This document shows positions 6,946 to 14,375 of a DNA stretch of 24,950 nt, in pieces. Made by a program: the position numbers and the translations under genes. The DNA lies in assembly GCA_946479255.1 (NCBI GenBank), contig CAMLFK010000041.1:1-24950 (forward strand). The letters run 5' to 3'. This DNA is from an uncultured Oxalobacteraceae bacterium (GTDB lineage: Bacteria; Pseudomonadota; Gammaproteobacteria; Burkholderiales; Burkholderiaceae). Numbering within the stretch: the stretch's first letter is position 1; each line of letters opens with the position of its first letter. The notes under the pieces are model-generated. The model saw only the letters and a program-made list of their open reading frames with translations. It was not told the DNA's origin and ran no database searches.

Positions 6946-7731
6946 ATGCAAATCACCAAAAACATGCGTCTAGGCATCATTAGCGCCTTGCAGGAAGAAC
7001 AGCAGGGGCTGGTAGAAGCCATGGAGAGCCCCGCCACGCTCACGCACGGCATGCGCGTCTACACATCAGGGAACATCGCTGGAATCGACGCTGTGTGCGT
7101 TCTGTCGCGTATAGGGAAGGTTGCAGCCGCCACGACCGCGACAATGCTTGTGGAAAAGTTCGGAGTTACCCACATCCTCTTCACTGGCGTGGCTGGTGGA
7201 GGTGATCCCAGCGTCAAGGTTGGCGACATCGTCATCGGCGAATCCCTGCTTCAGTACGACATGGATGCCAGTCCCCTGTTCCCGCGTTTCGAGATTCCAC
7301 TGACGGGGATCTCGCACTTTCAGTCCGACGCGCATTTAAGCGAACGGATCGCAGCCGCAGCAGTCAATTTTCTGGACGACGACTTTGAGACGGCAATCGA
7401 AGCAGGCGAACGTGAGGCCTTCAGGCTCACTCGCCCTCGCATTCATCGCGGCCTGATTGCCAGCGGTGATCAATTTGTAGACAGCAAGGCGCAGCTGGGT
7501 GGTTTGGCGGACGCCCTGCCCGGCCTGCTGGCAGTGGAGATGGAAGGCGCCGCGGTGGCGCAGGTGTGCTTTGAGTTGGGAATTCCGTTTACCGTGATCC
7601 GGGCGATTTCGGATAACGCCAATGAAAACGCCGCTACCGATTTCATGCGTTTTGTGAAATCGGTAGCGGCGCGGTATGCCTTTTACATCGTCCGGCGCTT
7701 CTGCGCCGAACTGCGCAGCGAGCGCATTTAA
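6946..7731 (+). CDS. mtnN: 5'-methylthioadenosine/S-adenosylhomocysteine nucleosidase
   Basis: Cleaves adenine from methylthioadenosine and S-adenosylhomocysteine, clearing by-products of polyamine synthesis, quorum-signal synthesis and methylation. The core begins RLGIISALQEEQ and has the phosphorylase-fold motif TGVAGG. A FPRFEIP loop, GLIASGDQFV, the ribose-binding AVEMEGAAVAQVC and the catalytic aspartate in RAISDNAN (Asp223) follow. At 261 residues it is slightly longer than the E. coli enzyme (232). A second ATG at 6964 would give MRLGIIS, closer to the usual family start; neither ATG has a good ribosome site. Its stop overlaps the alanine dehydrogenase stop by four bases on the other strand. 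A 17-bp perfect hairpin lies within its 3' end (7629-7671). Confidence 0.9.
   Translation: MQITKNMRLGIISALQEEQQGLVEAMESPATLTHGMRVYTSGNIAGIDAVCVLSRIGKVAAATTATMLVEKFGVTHILFTGVAGGGDPSVKVGDIVIGESLLQYDMDASPLFPRFEIPLTGISHFQSDAHLSERIAAAAVNFLDDDFETAIEAGEREAFRLTRPRIHRGLIASGDQFVDSKAQLGGLADALPGLLAVEMEGAAVAQVCFELGIPFTVIRAISDNANENAATDFMRFVKSVAARYAFYIVRRFCAELRSERI
7625..7671 (-). terminator. Intrinsic terminator for ald, embedded in the mtnN coding sequence
   Basis: CGCCGCTACCGATTTCA (7629-7645) and its exact complement (7655-7671) form a 17-bp perfect stem with a 9-base loop. Read on the minus strand the stem is followed directly by TTTTCATT (7628 downward), the layout of a Rho-independent terminator. 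It begins 57 bases beyond the ald stop. On the plus strand no T-tract follows. The same bases encode residues near the mtnN C-terminus, so protein coding and RNA structure share the sequence. Confidence 0.75.
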
Positions 7732-8846
7732 GCCAGCATGGCGTCCGGACTGGTGCTTTCATAGCCGAGCGCCTTGGCCACGGCGGCGTAAGTCACCTTG
7801 CCCTGGCAAACGTTCAGGCCATTCTTGAGGTGCGGATCGTCCCGCAGCGCCTGCTTCCAGCCTTTGTTGGCCAGTGCCACCGCATGGCCGATGGTCGCGT
7901 TGTTCAGTGCAAAGGTCGAGGTATGGGCAACTGCGCCCGGCATATTCGCCACGCAGTAATGCACCACGCCATCAACCACGAAGGTCGGATCGGCATGCGT
8001 GGTCGGATGAGAAGTTTCAAAACAGCCACCCTGGTCGATCGCCACATCCACCACGACGGCGCCTTGCTTCATACGTGAAATCATGTCGCGCGTAAGCAGC
8101 TTGGGTGCCGCCGCACCGGGCACCAGCACGCCGCCAATGACCAGGTCGGCCGACAACACCGCTTCCTCGATTGCGTGCGCATTGGAATATTGCGTGGCGA
8201 TGCGATTTCCGTAGATCAGGTCCAGCTGGCGCAGCCGGTCGATGTTCTTGTCGAGCACCGTCACGCGCGCACCGGCGCCAACCGCCATCTGCATCGCATT
8301 GGCTCCCACCACGCCCGCGCCGATGATCACCACGTGGCCAGCAGCAACGCCAGGAACCCCGCCGAGCAGCAAACCCATGCCGCCCTTGGATTTTTCCAGG
8401 TGCGCCGCACCGGCCTGCACTGCCATGCGGCCGGCTACTTCACTCATCGGTGCCAGCAAGGGCAAGCCGCCGCCGGGTCCGGTGATGGTTTCGTAGGCAA
8501 TACACACGGCGCCGGACTTGACCAGGGCCGCCGTCTGTTCCGGATCCGGCGCCAGGTGCAGATAGGTGTACAGGATTTGCCCGTCGCCCAGCATGGCGCA
8601 CTCGCCCGGCTGCGGTTCCTTAACCTTGACGATCATGTCGGCACGGGCAAACACCTCCTTGGCCGTATCGGCCAGCGTGGCGCCGGCAGCGACATATAGC
8701 TCGTCGGACAGGCCGATGGCCGCGCCGGCGCCTTTTTGTACCAGCACCTCGTGGCCATGCAAGCTCAGTTCGCGCACGCTTGGCGGCGTCAGCCCGACAC
8801 GGTACTCGTGGTTTTTGATTTCCTTCGGTACGCCTACGATCATCAT
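7728..8846 (-). CDS. ald: Alanine dehydrogenase
   Basis: NAD-dependent enzyme (372 aa) interconverting L-alanine with pyruvate and ammonia, usually catabolic. The N-terminus [20 protein letters not shown] is the family signature. The substrate-binding lysine lies in VKVKEPQ (about 75), the catalytic histidine in YLHLAPD (about 96), and the second signature is around [14 protein letters not shown]. The Rossmann motif GAGVVGANA follows, and the catalytic aspartate is in DVAIDQGGC (about 270). GGGAGAG stands just ahead of the ATG pair at 8843-8846. Length matches the family. Its 5' flank now contains the left end of a TnpB element, so the native promoter may be altered. Confidence 0.95.
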   Translation of the reverse strand: MMIVGVPKEIKNHEYRVGLTPPSVRELSLHGHEVLVQKGAGAAIGLSDELYVAAGATLADTAKEVFARADMIVKVKEPQPGECAMLGDGQILYTYLHLAPDPEQTAALVKSGAVCIAYETITGPGGGLPLLAPMSEVAGRMAVQAGAAHLEKSKGGMGLLLGGVPGVAAGHVVIIGAGVVGANAMQMAVGAGARVTVLDKNIDRLRQLDLIYGNRIATQYSNAHAIEEAVLSADLVIGGVLVPGAAAPKLLTRDMISRMKQGAVVVDVAIDQGGCFETSHPTTHADPTFVVDGVVHYCVANMPGAVAHTSTFALNNATIGHAVALANKGWKQALRDDPHLKNGLNVCQGKVTYAAVAKALGYESTSPDAMLA

Positions 8847-8962
8847 TGCTCTCCCGAAAAGCCCCGTGCTTCAGAGCGTGAAGTTAAAAGCGCGGACCAT
8901 AAAACAGTACACGCTTGGCCGTTAGACCTGGAACCAGCATCGGTCCGGGTGGTCGAACTGAT

Positions 8963-10009
8963 ATGTACCTAGTATTTCGCTATCGCGTCAAATCGCTCAA
9001 CGGGCTGCTGAACAGGCAAGCCCGTACGGTCAACTTTGTCTGGAATTATTGTAATGACCGGCAAAAAGATGCATTGCGATTTAACAGGCCTTGGCTGAGC
9101 GGATTTGATCTGATCAAGCTTTGCTCGGGGTCGAGCAAGGAACTCAAACTGTATTCGTCCACGATCAACGATGTGTGTCAGCAATACGCCAAGTCGCGAT
9201 CGCAGTCCAAGCGACCCTACTTGCGCTATCGCGGCATTAAGTCGACTGGTTGGGTCCCGTTGAAAGGTCAAAGTCTCAAACGAGAAGGGGACGCCTTTCG
9301 CTTTGCTGGAAACACCTTCCGCGTTTTCAACTCGCGACCGCTGCCTGAAGGGAAGATCGCAGACGGTACTAACTTTTCTCGTGATCGCCGGGGTAACTGG
9401 TATCTTAATATCGTATTGGAGATTGCCGAAGCACCCGTACGCTCGCCGGAGCGCGGAGTCGGCATCGACCTCGGGCTGAAAGACTTCGCTGTGCTGAGCG
9501 ATGGTTCCACCATCGCGGCGCCGACAATTTACCGCAATACCGAGGCCGCGCTTGCGGTGGCACAGCGCGCACGAAAGGGTAAGCGCGTGAAGGCGATCCA
9601 CGGCAAGATCGCGAATCAGCGCTATGATTTTCTGCACAAACTGTCGAGCAAAATTGTGGCTGACTTCGACTACATCGTTGTGGGTAACGTGAATGCTTCC
9701 GGACTCGCCAAGACCAGCATGGCGAAGTCCGTGTATGACGTAGGCTGGTCGTCCTTCCGAACTCAACTGGCGTACAAGGCTGTTAAGCATGGCGCGTGGT
9801 TTGAAGAAGTGAACGAAAGTTTCACCACCCAGATCTGTTCGAATTGCGGCAGCTTGCCTGATTCGCGGCCGAAAGGTATCGCAGATCTCGGAATAAGAGA
9901 GTGGACTTGCTGTGATTGCGGTGCCTTGCATAATCGTGATCTCAACGCGGCAAAAAACATTCTCCGTCGCGGACGTGCGACGCTAGCAGTAGGAATCCCC
10001 ATCCTATAG
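8963..10009 (+). CDS. tnpB: TnpB family RNA-guided endonuclease-like protein (IS200/IS605 accessory)
   Basis: Protein of 348 residues related to TnpB, the RNA-guided nuclease ancestor of Cas12. An N-terminal helical part (NFVWNYCNDRQKDA and QQYAKSRSQ) leads to RuvC motif I GIDLGLKDF (Asp169). A four-cysteine zinc ribbon follows (CSNCG at 292, CCDCG around 316-319), then RuvC motif III NRDLNAAKNIL (Asp326). At the RuvC II position, where most TnpBs have EDL, this one reads VVGNVNASG (Gly241-Asn242). A shifted catalytic glutamate (for example Glu288 in NESFTTQ) or loss of activity is therefore possible. The ATG at 8963 starts MYLVFRYRV; a TTG at 8915 in frame is less likely. Its stop overlaps the putA stop on the opposite strand within CTATAG. 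Confidence 0.88.
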   Translation: MYLVFRYRVKSLNGLLNRQARTVNFVWNYCNDRQKDALRFNRPWLSGFDLIKLCSGSSKELKLYSSTINDVCQQYAKSRSQSKRPYLRYRGIKSTGWVPLKGQSLKREGDAFRFAGNTFRVFNSRPLPEGKIADGTNFSRDRRGNWYLNIVLEIAEAPVRSPERGVGIDLGLKDFAVLSDGSTIAAPTIYRNTEAALAVAQRARKGKRVKAIHGKIANQRYDFLHKLSSKIVADFDYIVVGNVNASGLAKTSMAKSVYDVGWSSFRTQLAYKAVKHGAWFEEVNESFTTQICSNCGSLPDSRPKGIADLGIREWTCCDCGALHNRDLNAAKNILRRGRATLAVGIPIL

Positions 10010-10017
10010 GGTAGGGA
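9996..10017 (+). ncRNA. Right-end hairpin of the TnpB element, probable 3' scaffold of its guide RNA (omegaRNA/reRNA)
   Basis: TCCCCATCC (9996-10004) pairs with GGGTAGGGA (10009-10017), with one mismatch and one G-T wobble around a TATA loop. It spans the tnpB stop codon. In this superfamily the guide RNA covers the 3' end of tnpB and the right end, and continues into flanking DNA, which acts as guide. Here that guide would begin near 10027-10031 and read into the 3' end of putA. Only the hairpin is seen; the RNA is inferred. Confidence 0.4.
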
Positions 10018-13000
10018 GGACGTCAAACAGACCTAGCGTCATCAGGCTTGCGTTACCGCCAGCGGCTGTCGTGTTCACGCACAATGCGCGCTCGGCCACC
10101 AGGCGCCAGATATCGATCCGGACTTCCTCGCTGGTCGGGCAAACCAGCGTAATGACGCCGTCGCGCGCTGCCAGCGGTGGCCGCAAGCTTGCCGCCAGCG
10201 ATGTTTCGACCAGGGCAATTTGCAGCGGACGATCGCATGCGTCCAGGCTCGATACGACGGCGATCCGGTCCATGATTTCGTCCGGAAGGCTGTCTGGAAT
10301 CAGTACGCGCTGCGGGTCCAGAACCACCGCGCGATTGCCGGTGGCAAGCGTAGCTGCAATCTGATTGAGCAAGCCGCCAATCGATGCGGCCGCACACAAG
10401 ATCACACCGCGCGCCGCGAAGCGCAGGCTGTTGCGTTCACCCGTCGGTCCCGGCAACAACAACTCGGTACCCAGCAAGGTCGTGCGCATGTAATGTTCGG
10501 CCAGCGACACCACCCGCGCATGGCCATGGGTCTTGGCCCATACCAGCAAGGAGTCGAGCCCAGGTGTGCGCTGCGGCTTGTGGGGCAGCAGCGGCACGGC
10601 CTGGCGTTGCAGGCGCCGCACGTAAAGCGGGCCGCCGGCTTTGGGGCCGGTACCGGATTTGCCCTCGCCGCCGAAAGGCTGCACGCCCACGACCGCGCCA
10701 ACGATATTGCGGTTCACATAGATATTGCCGACGTGAGCGTTCGACGTGATGTAATCGATGGTCTCGTCGATGCGCGAATGCACGCCAAGGGTCAGGCCGA
10801 AACCACTGGCATTGATGTCTTCGATCAGCTGCGGCAGTTCAGCGCGGCGATAACGCAGGATGTGCAATACCGGACCGAAGACCTCTTTCGTCAGTTCCGA
10901 AAAGCTGCCGATTTCCAGCGCGGTCGGGGCCACAAAAGTGCCCTGTGCTGTCAGTTCGGCTGGCAAAGGCAGCGAAAAGTGGTTCTTCGCGGTACACTCG
11001 ATGTGGGCTTGCAGATTTTCTTGCGCTTCACGATCGATGACCGGACCAATGTCGGTGGCGAGGCGATCGGGTATGCCGACGCTCAGTTCGCGCATCGCGC
11101 CGTGCAGCATCGCGATGGTCTTGTCGGCAATTTCCTCTTGCAGGCACAGCACGCGCAGGGCGGAACAGCGTTGGCCGGCACTGTCGAAGGCCGACGTCAG
11201 CACGTCCTGCACGACTTGTTCAGGCAAGGCTGATGAATCGACGATCAGCGCATTCTGTCCGCCGGTTTCGGCGATCAATACAATGTCGGTCGACTCCGCC
11301 GCTGAGCGTTTTGCCAAGGTGCGGTTGATCAGCTGCGCAACCTCGGTCGAGCCGGTGAAAATCACACCCTGGATGCGGTGGTCCTGGCATAAGCCGGCAC
11401 CGATGGTTTCTCCCCGTCCAGGCAGCAATTGCAAGGCCGCACGGGGAATGCCAGCTTGATGGAACAACTGCACGGCGCGATGGGCAATCAAAGGCGTCTG
11501 CTCGGCTGGCTTCGCCAGCACCACATTGCCCGCCGCCAGCGCAGCGGCCACTTGTCCGGTAAAAATTGCCAGGGGAAAGTTCCACGGGCTGATGCATGCC
11601 ACCGGGCCAATCGGCGTGCCTTCTTCAAAAAGCTGGGTGGCGTAATAGCGCAGAAAGTCGACCGCTTCGCGCACTTCGGCAATGGCATTCGGCAAAGACT
11701 TGCCGGCTTCGCGAATGGCCAGCGCCATCAGTTCTTCATGCTCTTGTTCGAACAGGTCGGCCGTGCGCAGCAGCATGGCCGCGCGCTGGTCGGTGGCGGC
11801 GTTTTGCCAATGGGGCTGGAAGCTGGCCGCGGCCTCAAGCGCCCTGCCGAGATCGGCTTCGCCAGCCTCGACAACATGGCCGACCACATCCGCGTGCTGG
11901 GCCGGGTTGATGACTGGGATGCTCTCGCCACTGCCGGCCACGCCGTCGATCAAGGCACTCGCCAGGTACTGGCGCGGCTTGGCAAGCGACGCGGTCAACG
12001 CTTGCAGGCAGGCTTCATTGGTCAGGTCGAGGCCGGCGGAATTGGTCCGCTCCGCACCGAACAATTCGCGCGGCAAGACAATCCCTGGATGGGGCGCGCC
12101 GCCTGATTGCCGCGCCGCGTCGAAAGGATCGGCAATCAATGTATCGACAGGAATGGCGTCGTCGACAATCTGGTTGACGAACGAGGAATTGGCACCGTTT
12201 TCCAGCAGGCGCCGCACCAGGTAGGCCAGCAGCGTTTCATGCGAACCGACCGGGGCATAAATACGGCAAGGCTTGTTCAGCTTGTCGCTGCCGACCACCT
12301 GGTCGTACAAGGTTTCGCCCATGCCGTGCAGGCACTGGAATTCATAGCTGCTGACACCCGCCGCCTGTGCCCAGGTATAAATCACCGCCAAGGTGTGGGC
12401 GTTATGGGTGGCGAATTGCGGATACAGGCGGTCGGCCACGTCCAGCAGTTTGCGCGCGCAAGTCAGGTAAGACACATCGGTGTGGATCTTGCGCGTGAAA
12501 ACAGGATAGCCCGGCATGCCGTCGATCTGCGCGCGTTTGATTTCGGCATCCCAGTATGCGCCTTTCACCAGCCGCACCATGAAACGGCGGCCGCTGCGGC
12601 TTGCCAGGTCGGCCAGGTAATCGATCACGAAGGGGCAGCGTTTTTGATAGGCCTGCACCACGAAGCCGATGCCGTCGAAGCCGGCCAGCGTGTCGTCGAA
12701 AGCGAGTGCCTCCATCAGGTCGAGCGACAGTTCCAGCCGGTCGGCCTCTTCCGCATCGATATTGATGCCGATGTTGTATTGCTTGGCGAGCGCCACCAGC
12801 TGACGCAGGCGCGGCAGCAACTCGGCCATCACGCGGGCGCGCTGGGCCCGGCTATAGCGAGGATGCAGCGCGGACAATTTGACCGATATGCCCGGACCGT
12901 CTTTGATGCCGCGGCCGGCCGCGGCCTTGCCGATCGCGTGGATGGCCTGCTCGTAGGCCGTGAAATAACGCTGCGCATCCGCCTCGGTCAGCGCGGCTTC

Positions 13001-13654
13001 GCCCAGCATGTCGTAGGAATAACGATAGCCGCGCGCTTCGTTGTCGCGGCTGTTCTTGAGCGCTTCGCCGATGGTCTGGCCGGTCACGAACTGATTGCCC
13101 AGCATGCGCATGGCCAGGTCGACCCCTTTGCGGATCAAGGGTTCGCCGCCCTTGGCGATGATGCGCGAAATAGCCGAACCCAGCCCGGCTTCGCTATTGC
13201 TGCTGACCAGCTTGCCGGTAATGAGCAAGCCCCAGGTGGCGGCGTTGACGAACATCGACGGCGACTCGCCCAGGTGGCGGCGCCAGTCGCCGCGGCTGAT
13301 CTTGTCGGCGATGAGGCGGTCGGCCGTTTCGCTGTCGGGAATGCGCAATAGCGCTTCGGCCAGGCACATCAGGGCCACGCCTTCTTCGGACGACAGCGAA
13401 AACTCGTGCATCAGCGCATCGACGCCGGAGGCGCGGCTGCGCCTGGTTCGCACTTCCGTCACCAGCCGCTCGGCAAGTAGCCATGCTTCGGGCAGGGCCG
13501 GCGTGTTCTGCGCGAGCAGCCATTGCACGGCGTCGCGTTCATCCTTGCGGTAGGCGCCAGTAATGGCCGCGCGCAAGGGTGATGGGGCGGTGGCGGTTTC
13601 GCGCTGTAAAGCCGCGAAAGGAATAAAGCTGGCCGGAGGTACTGCTGTGGTCAT
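10004..13654 (-). CDS. putA: Bifunctional proline dehydrogenase / delta-1-pyrroline-5-carboxylate dehydrogenase
   Basis: Converts proline to glutamate in two steps, with FAD in the N-terminal half and NAD in the C-terminal half. At 1216 residues it lacks the N-terminal ribbon-helix-helix DNA-binding domain of E. coli PutA (1320 aa), so it should not be its own repressor. The proline dehydrogenase barrel includes GRRFMVRLVKGAYWD and the substrate arginines Arg481-Arg482 in RRLLENGANSSFV. The aldehyde dehydrogenase part has Glu796 (ETGGQNA), the nucleophile Cys830 (SAGQRCSALR) and QPFGGEGKSGTGPKAGG. The usual PutA terminus NASLMTxG is followed here by eight extra residues, LFDVLPTL, most of them read out of the TnpB element's right end. 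A divergent Lrp-family gene is the likely regulator. Confidence 0.96.
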   Translation of the reverse strand: MTTAVPPASFIPFAALQRETATAPSPLRAAITGAYRKDERDAVQWLLAQNTPALPEAWLLAERLVTEVRTRRSRASGVDALMHEFSLSSEEGVALMCLAEALLRIPDSETADRLIADKISRGDWRRHLGESPSMFVNAATWGLLITGKLVSSNSEAGLGSAISRIIAKGGEPLIRKGVDLAMRMLGNQFVTGQTIGEALKNSRDNEARGYRYSYDMLGEAALTEADAQRYFTAYEQAIHAIGKAAAGRGIKDGPGISVKLSALHPRYSRAQRARVMAELLPRLRQLVALAKQYNIGINIDAEEADRLELSLDLMEALAFDDTLAGFDGIGFVVQAYQKRCPFVIDYLADLASRSGRRFMVRLVKGAYWDAEIKRAQIDGMPGYPVFTRKIHTDVSYLTCARKLLDVADRLYPQFATHNAHTLAVIYTWAQAAGVSSYEFQCLHGMGETLYDQVVGSDKLNKPCRIYAPVGSHETLLAYLVRRLLENGANSSFVNQIVDDAIPVDTLIADPFDAARQSGGAPHPGIVLPRELFGAERTNSAGLDLTNEACLQALTASLAKPRQYLASALIDGVAGSGESIPVINPAQHADVVGHVVEAGEADLGRALEAAASFQPHWQNAATDQRAAMLLRTADLFEQEHEELMALAIREAGKSLPNAIAEVREAVDFLRYYATQLFEEGTPIGPVACISPWNFPLAIFTGQVAAALAAGNVVLAKPAEQTPLIAHRAVQLFHQAGIPRAALQLLPGRGETIGAGLCQDHRIQGVIFTGSTEVAQLINRTLAKRSAAESTDIVLIAETGGQNALIVDSSALPEQVVQDVLTSAFDSAGQRCSALRVLCLQEEIADKTIAMLHGAMRELSVGIPDRLATDIGPVIDREAQENLQAHIECTAKNHFSLPLPAELTAQGTFVAPTALEIGSFSELTKEVFGPVLHILRYRRAELPQLIEDINASGFGLTLGVHSRIDETIDYITSNAHVGNIYVNRNIVGAVVGVQPFGGEGKSGTGPKAGGPLYVRRLQRQAVPLLPHKPQRTPGLDSLLVWAKTHGHARVVSLAEHYMRTTLLGTELLLPGPTGERNSLRFAARGVILCAAASIGGLLNQIAATLATGNRAVVLDPQRVLIPDSLPDEIMDRIAVVSSLDACDRPLQIALVETSLAASLRPPLAARDGVITLVCPTSEEVRIDIWRLVAERALCVNTTAAGGNASLMTLGLFDVLPTL

Positions 13655-13771
13655 GGAACACTCTGCGTCATGGATCGGGTTGGCGGCGGGGCCGCGGAAA
13701 CATGATTCGATTGTAGAGTGGATTCTTATGGATTAATTCTGGTATTAGAGAACACTAGCAATAGATAGTTT

Positions 13772-13799
13772 TTGATGAGACAATTTCACCAAATAATAT
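13772..13799 (+). promoter_or_regulatory. Putative promoter of the Lrp-family regulator in the putA divergent gap
   Basis: TTGATG (13772-13777) and TAATAT (13794-13799) are separated by 16 bases and lie just ahead of the AGGAG ribosome site (13807-13811). The AT-rich 13690-13800 stretch is also the only room for the putA promoter and for Lrp-type binding sites. Consensus match is four of six for each box, so confidence is modest. Confidence 0.35.
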
Positions 13800-13820
13800 T
13801 AATGACAGGAGTGGTTGGCG

Positions 13821-14276
13821 ATGTTGGACAAGATAAGTAAAAAGATTCTGTCGGAACTGCAGAGCGATGGGCGGATCAGCAATGTGGAACTGGCGGCCCG
13901 GGTCAATCTGTCGCCGGCAGCGTGCCTGGAGCGGGTGCGCAAGCTGCATGAATCCGGCTACATCATGGGTTACACGGCCCAGCTCAATCCCCAGTTGCTC
14001 GATGTCTCCCTGCTTGTCTTCATCGAAGTGGTACTCGACCGCACCACCCCGGAAGTCTTCGACGCCTTCAAGAATAGCGTACAACTGATTCCAGAAGTAC
14101 TGGAATGTCATATGGTGGCCGGCGGCTTCGACTACCTGGTCAAGGCGCGGGTGAAAGATATGGCCGCCTACCGCGAATTCCTGGGCAAAACGCTATTGCA
14201 AAAAGGCGTGCGCGAGACCCACACCTACGCGGTGATGGAAGAAGTTAAGAATACGACCAAGCTTCCTATTAAATAA
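13821..14276 (+). CDS. Lrp/AsnC family transcriptional regulator, probable activator of putA (PutR-like)
   Basis: DNA-binding protein of 151 residues. The N-terminal helix-turn-helix (LDKISKKILSELQSDGRISNVELAARVNLSPAACLERVRKL, in the first 42 residues) is typical Lrp. The C-terminal RAM ligand-sensing domain contains VLECHMVAGGFDYLVKARVKDMAAYREFL. The ATG at 13821 is chosen because AGGAG (13807-13811) stands nine bases upstream; an in-frame TTG at 13815 would be too close to it. It diverges from putA across 166 bases. In many proteobacteria an Lrp relative next to putA senses proline and activates it, so the same role is inferred here. Confidence 0.9.
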   Translation: MLDKISKKILSELQSDGRISNVELAARVNLSPAACLERVRKLHESGYIMGYTAQLNPQLLDVSLLVFIEVVLDRTTPEVFDAFKNSVQLIPEVLECHMVAGGFDYLVKARVKDMAAYREFLGKTLLQKGVRETHTYAVMEEVKNTTKLPIK

Positions 14277-14323
14277 TAGTGTCATTTGTTCCTCTAAGAC
14301 TACAGTTTCGTGGAATTCGGCCC

Positions 14324-14341
14324 CAAATGCTGTAGCATTTG
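14324..14341. repeat. Short inverted repeat upstream of the chemotaxis receptor gene
   Basis: CAAATGC and GCATTTG form a perfect 7-bp stem around TGTA, 35 bases before the chosen GTG start of the receptor. No T-tract follows. It may be a regulator site or a leader hairpin; nothing more can be said from sequence. Confidence 0.3.
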
Positions 14342-14375
14342 CGGTACGGTAACTATTGGTCTTTCAGAGGAAAAC

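Larger units (their letters stand above)
8880..10030 (+). mobile_element. Solitary TnpB-type (IS200/IS605-superfamily) element, borders approximate
   Basis: The DNA from the ald start region to the putA end holds one tnpB gene and no tnpA, as in non-autonomous IS1341-like elements. The right end is marked by an imperfect hairpin at 9996-10017 and probably closes near 10026-10030, where the putA-like reading frame resumes its normal ending. The left border lies somewhere in 8860-8962. A weak hairpin there pairs ACCTGGA (8926-8932) with TCCGGGT (8944-8950). No target duplication is expected for this family and none was seen. Borders are inferred. Confidence 0.6.

Noticed and set aside
8969..9931. 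Open frame of 320 codons antisense to tnpB
   Set aside because: No family resemblance, while the plus-strand frame has clear RuvC and zinc-ribbon motifs.
12107..13351. Open frame of 414 codons on the plus strand within putA
   Set aside because: Antisense shadow of the strongly conserved proline dehydrogenase domain.
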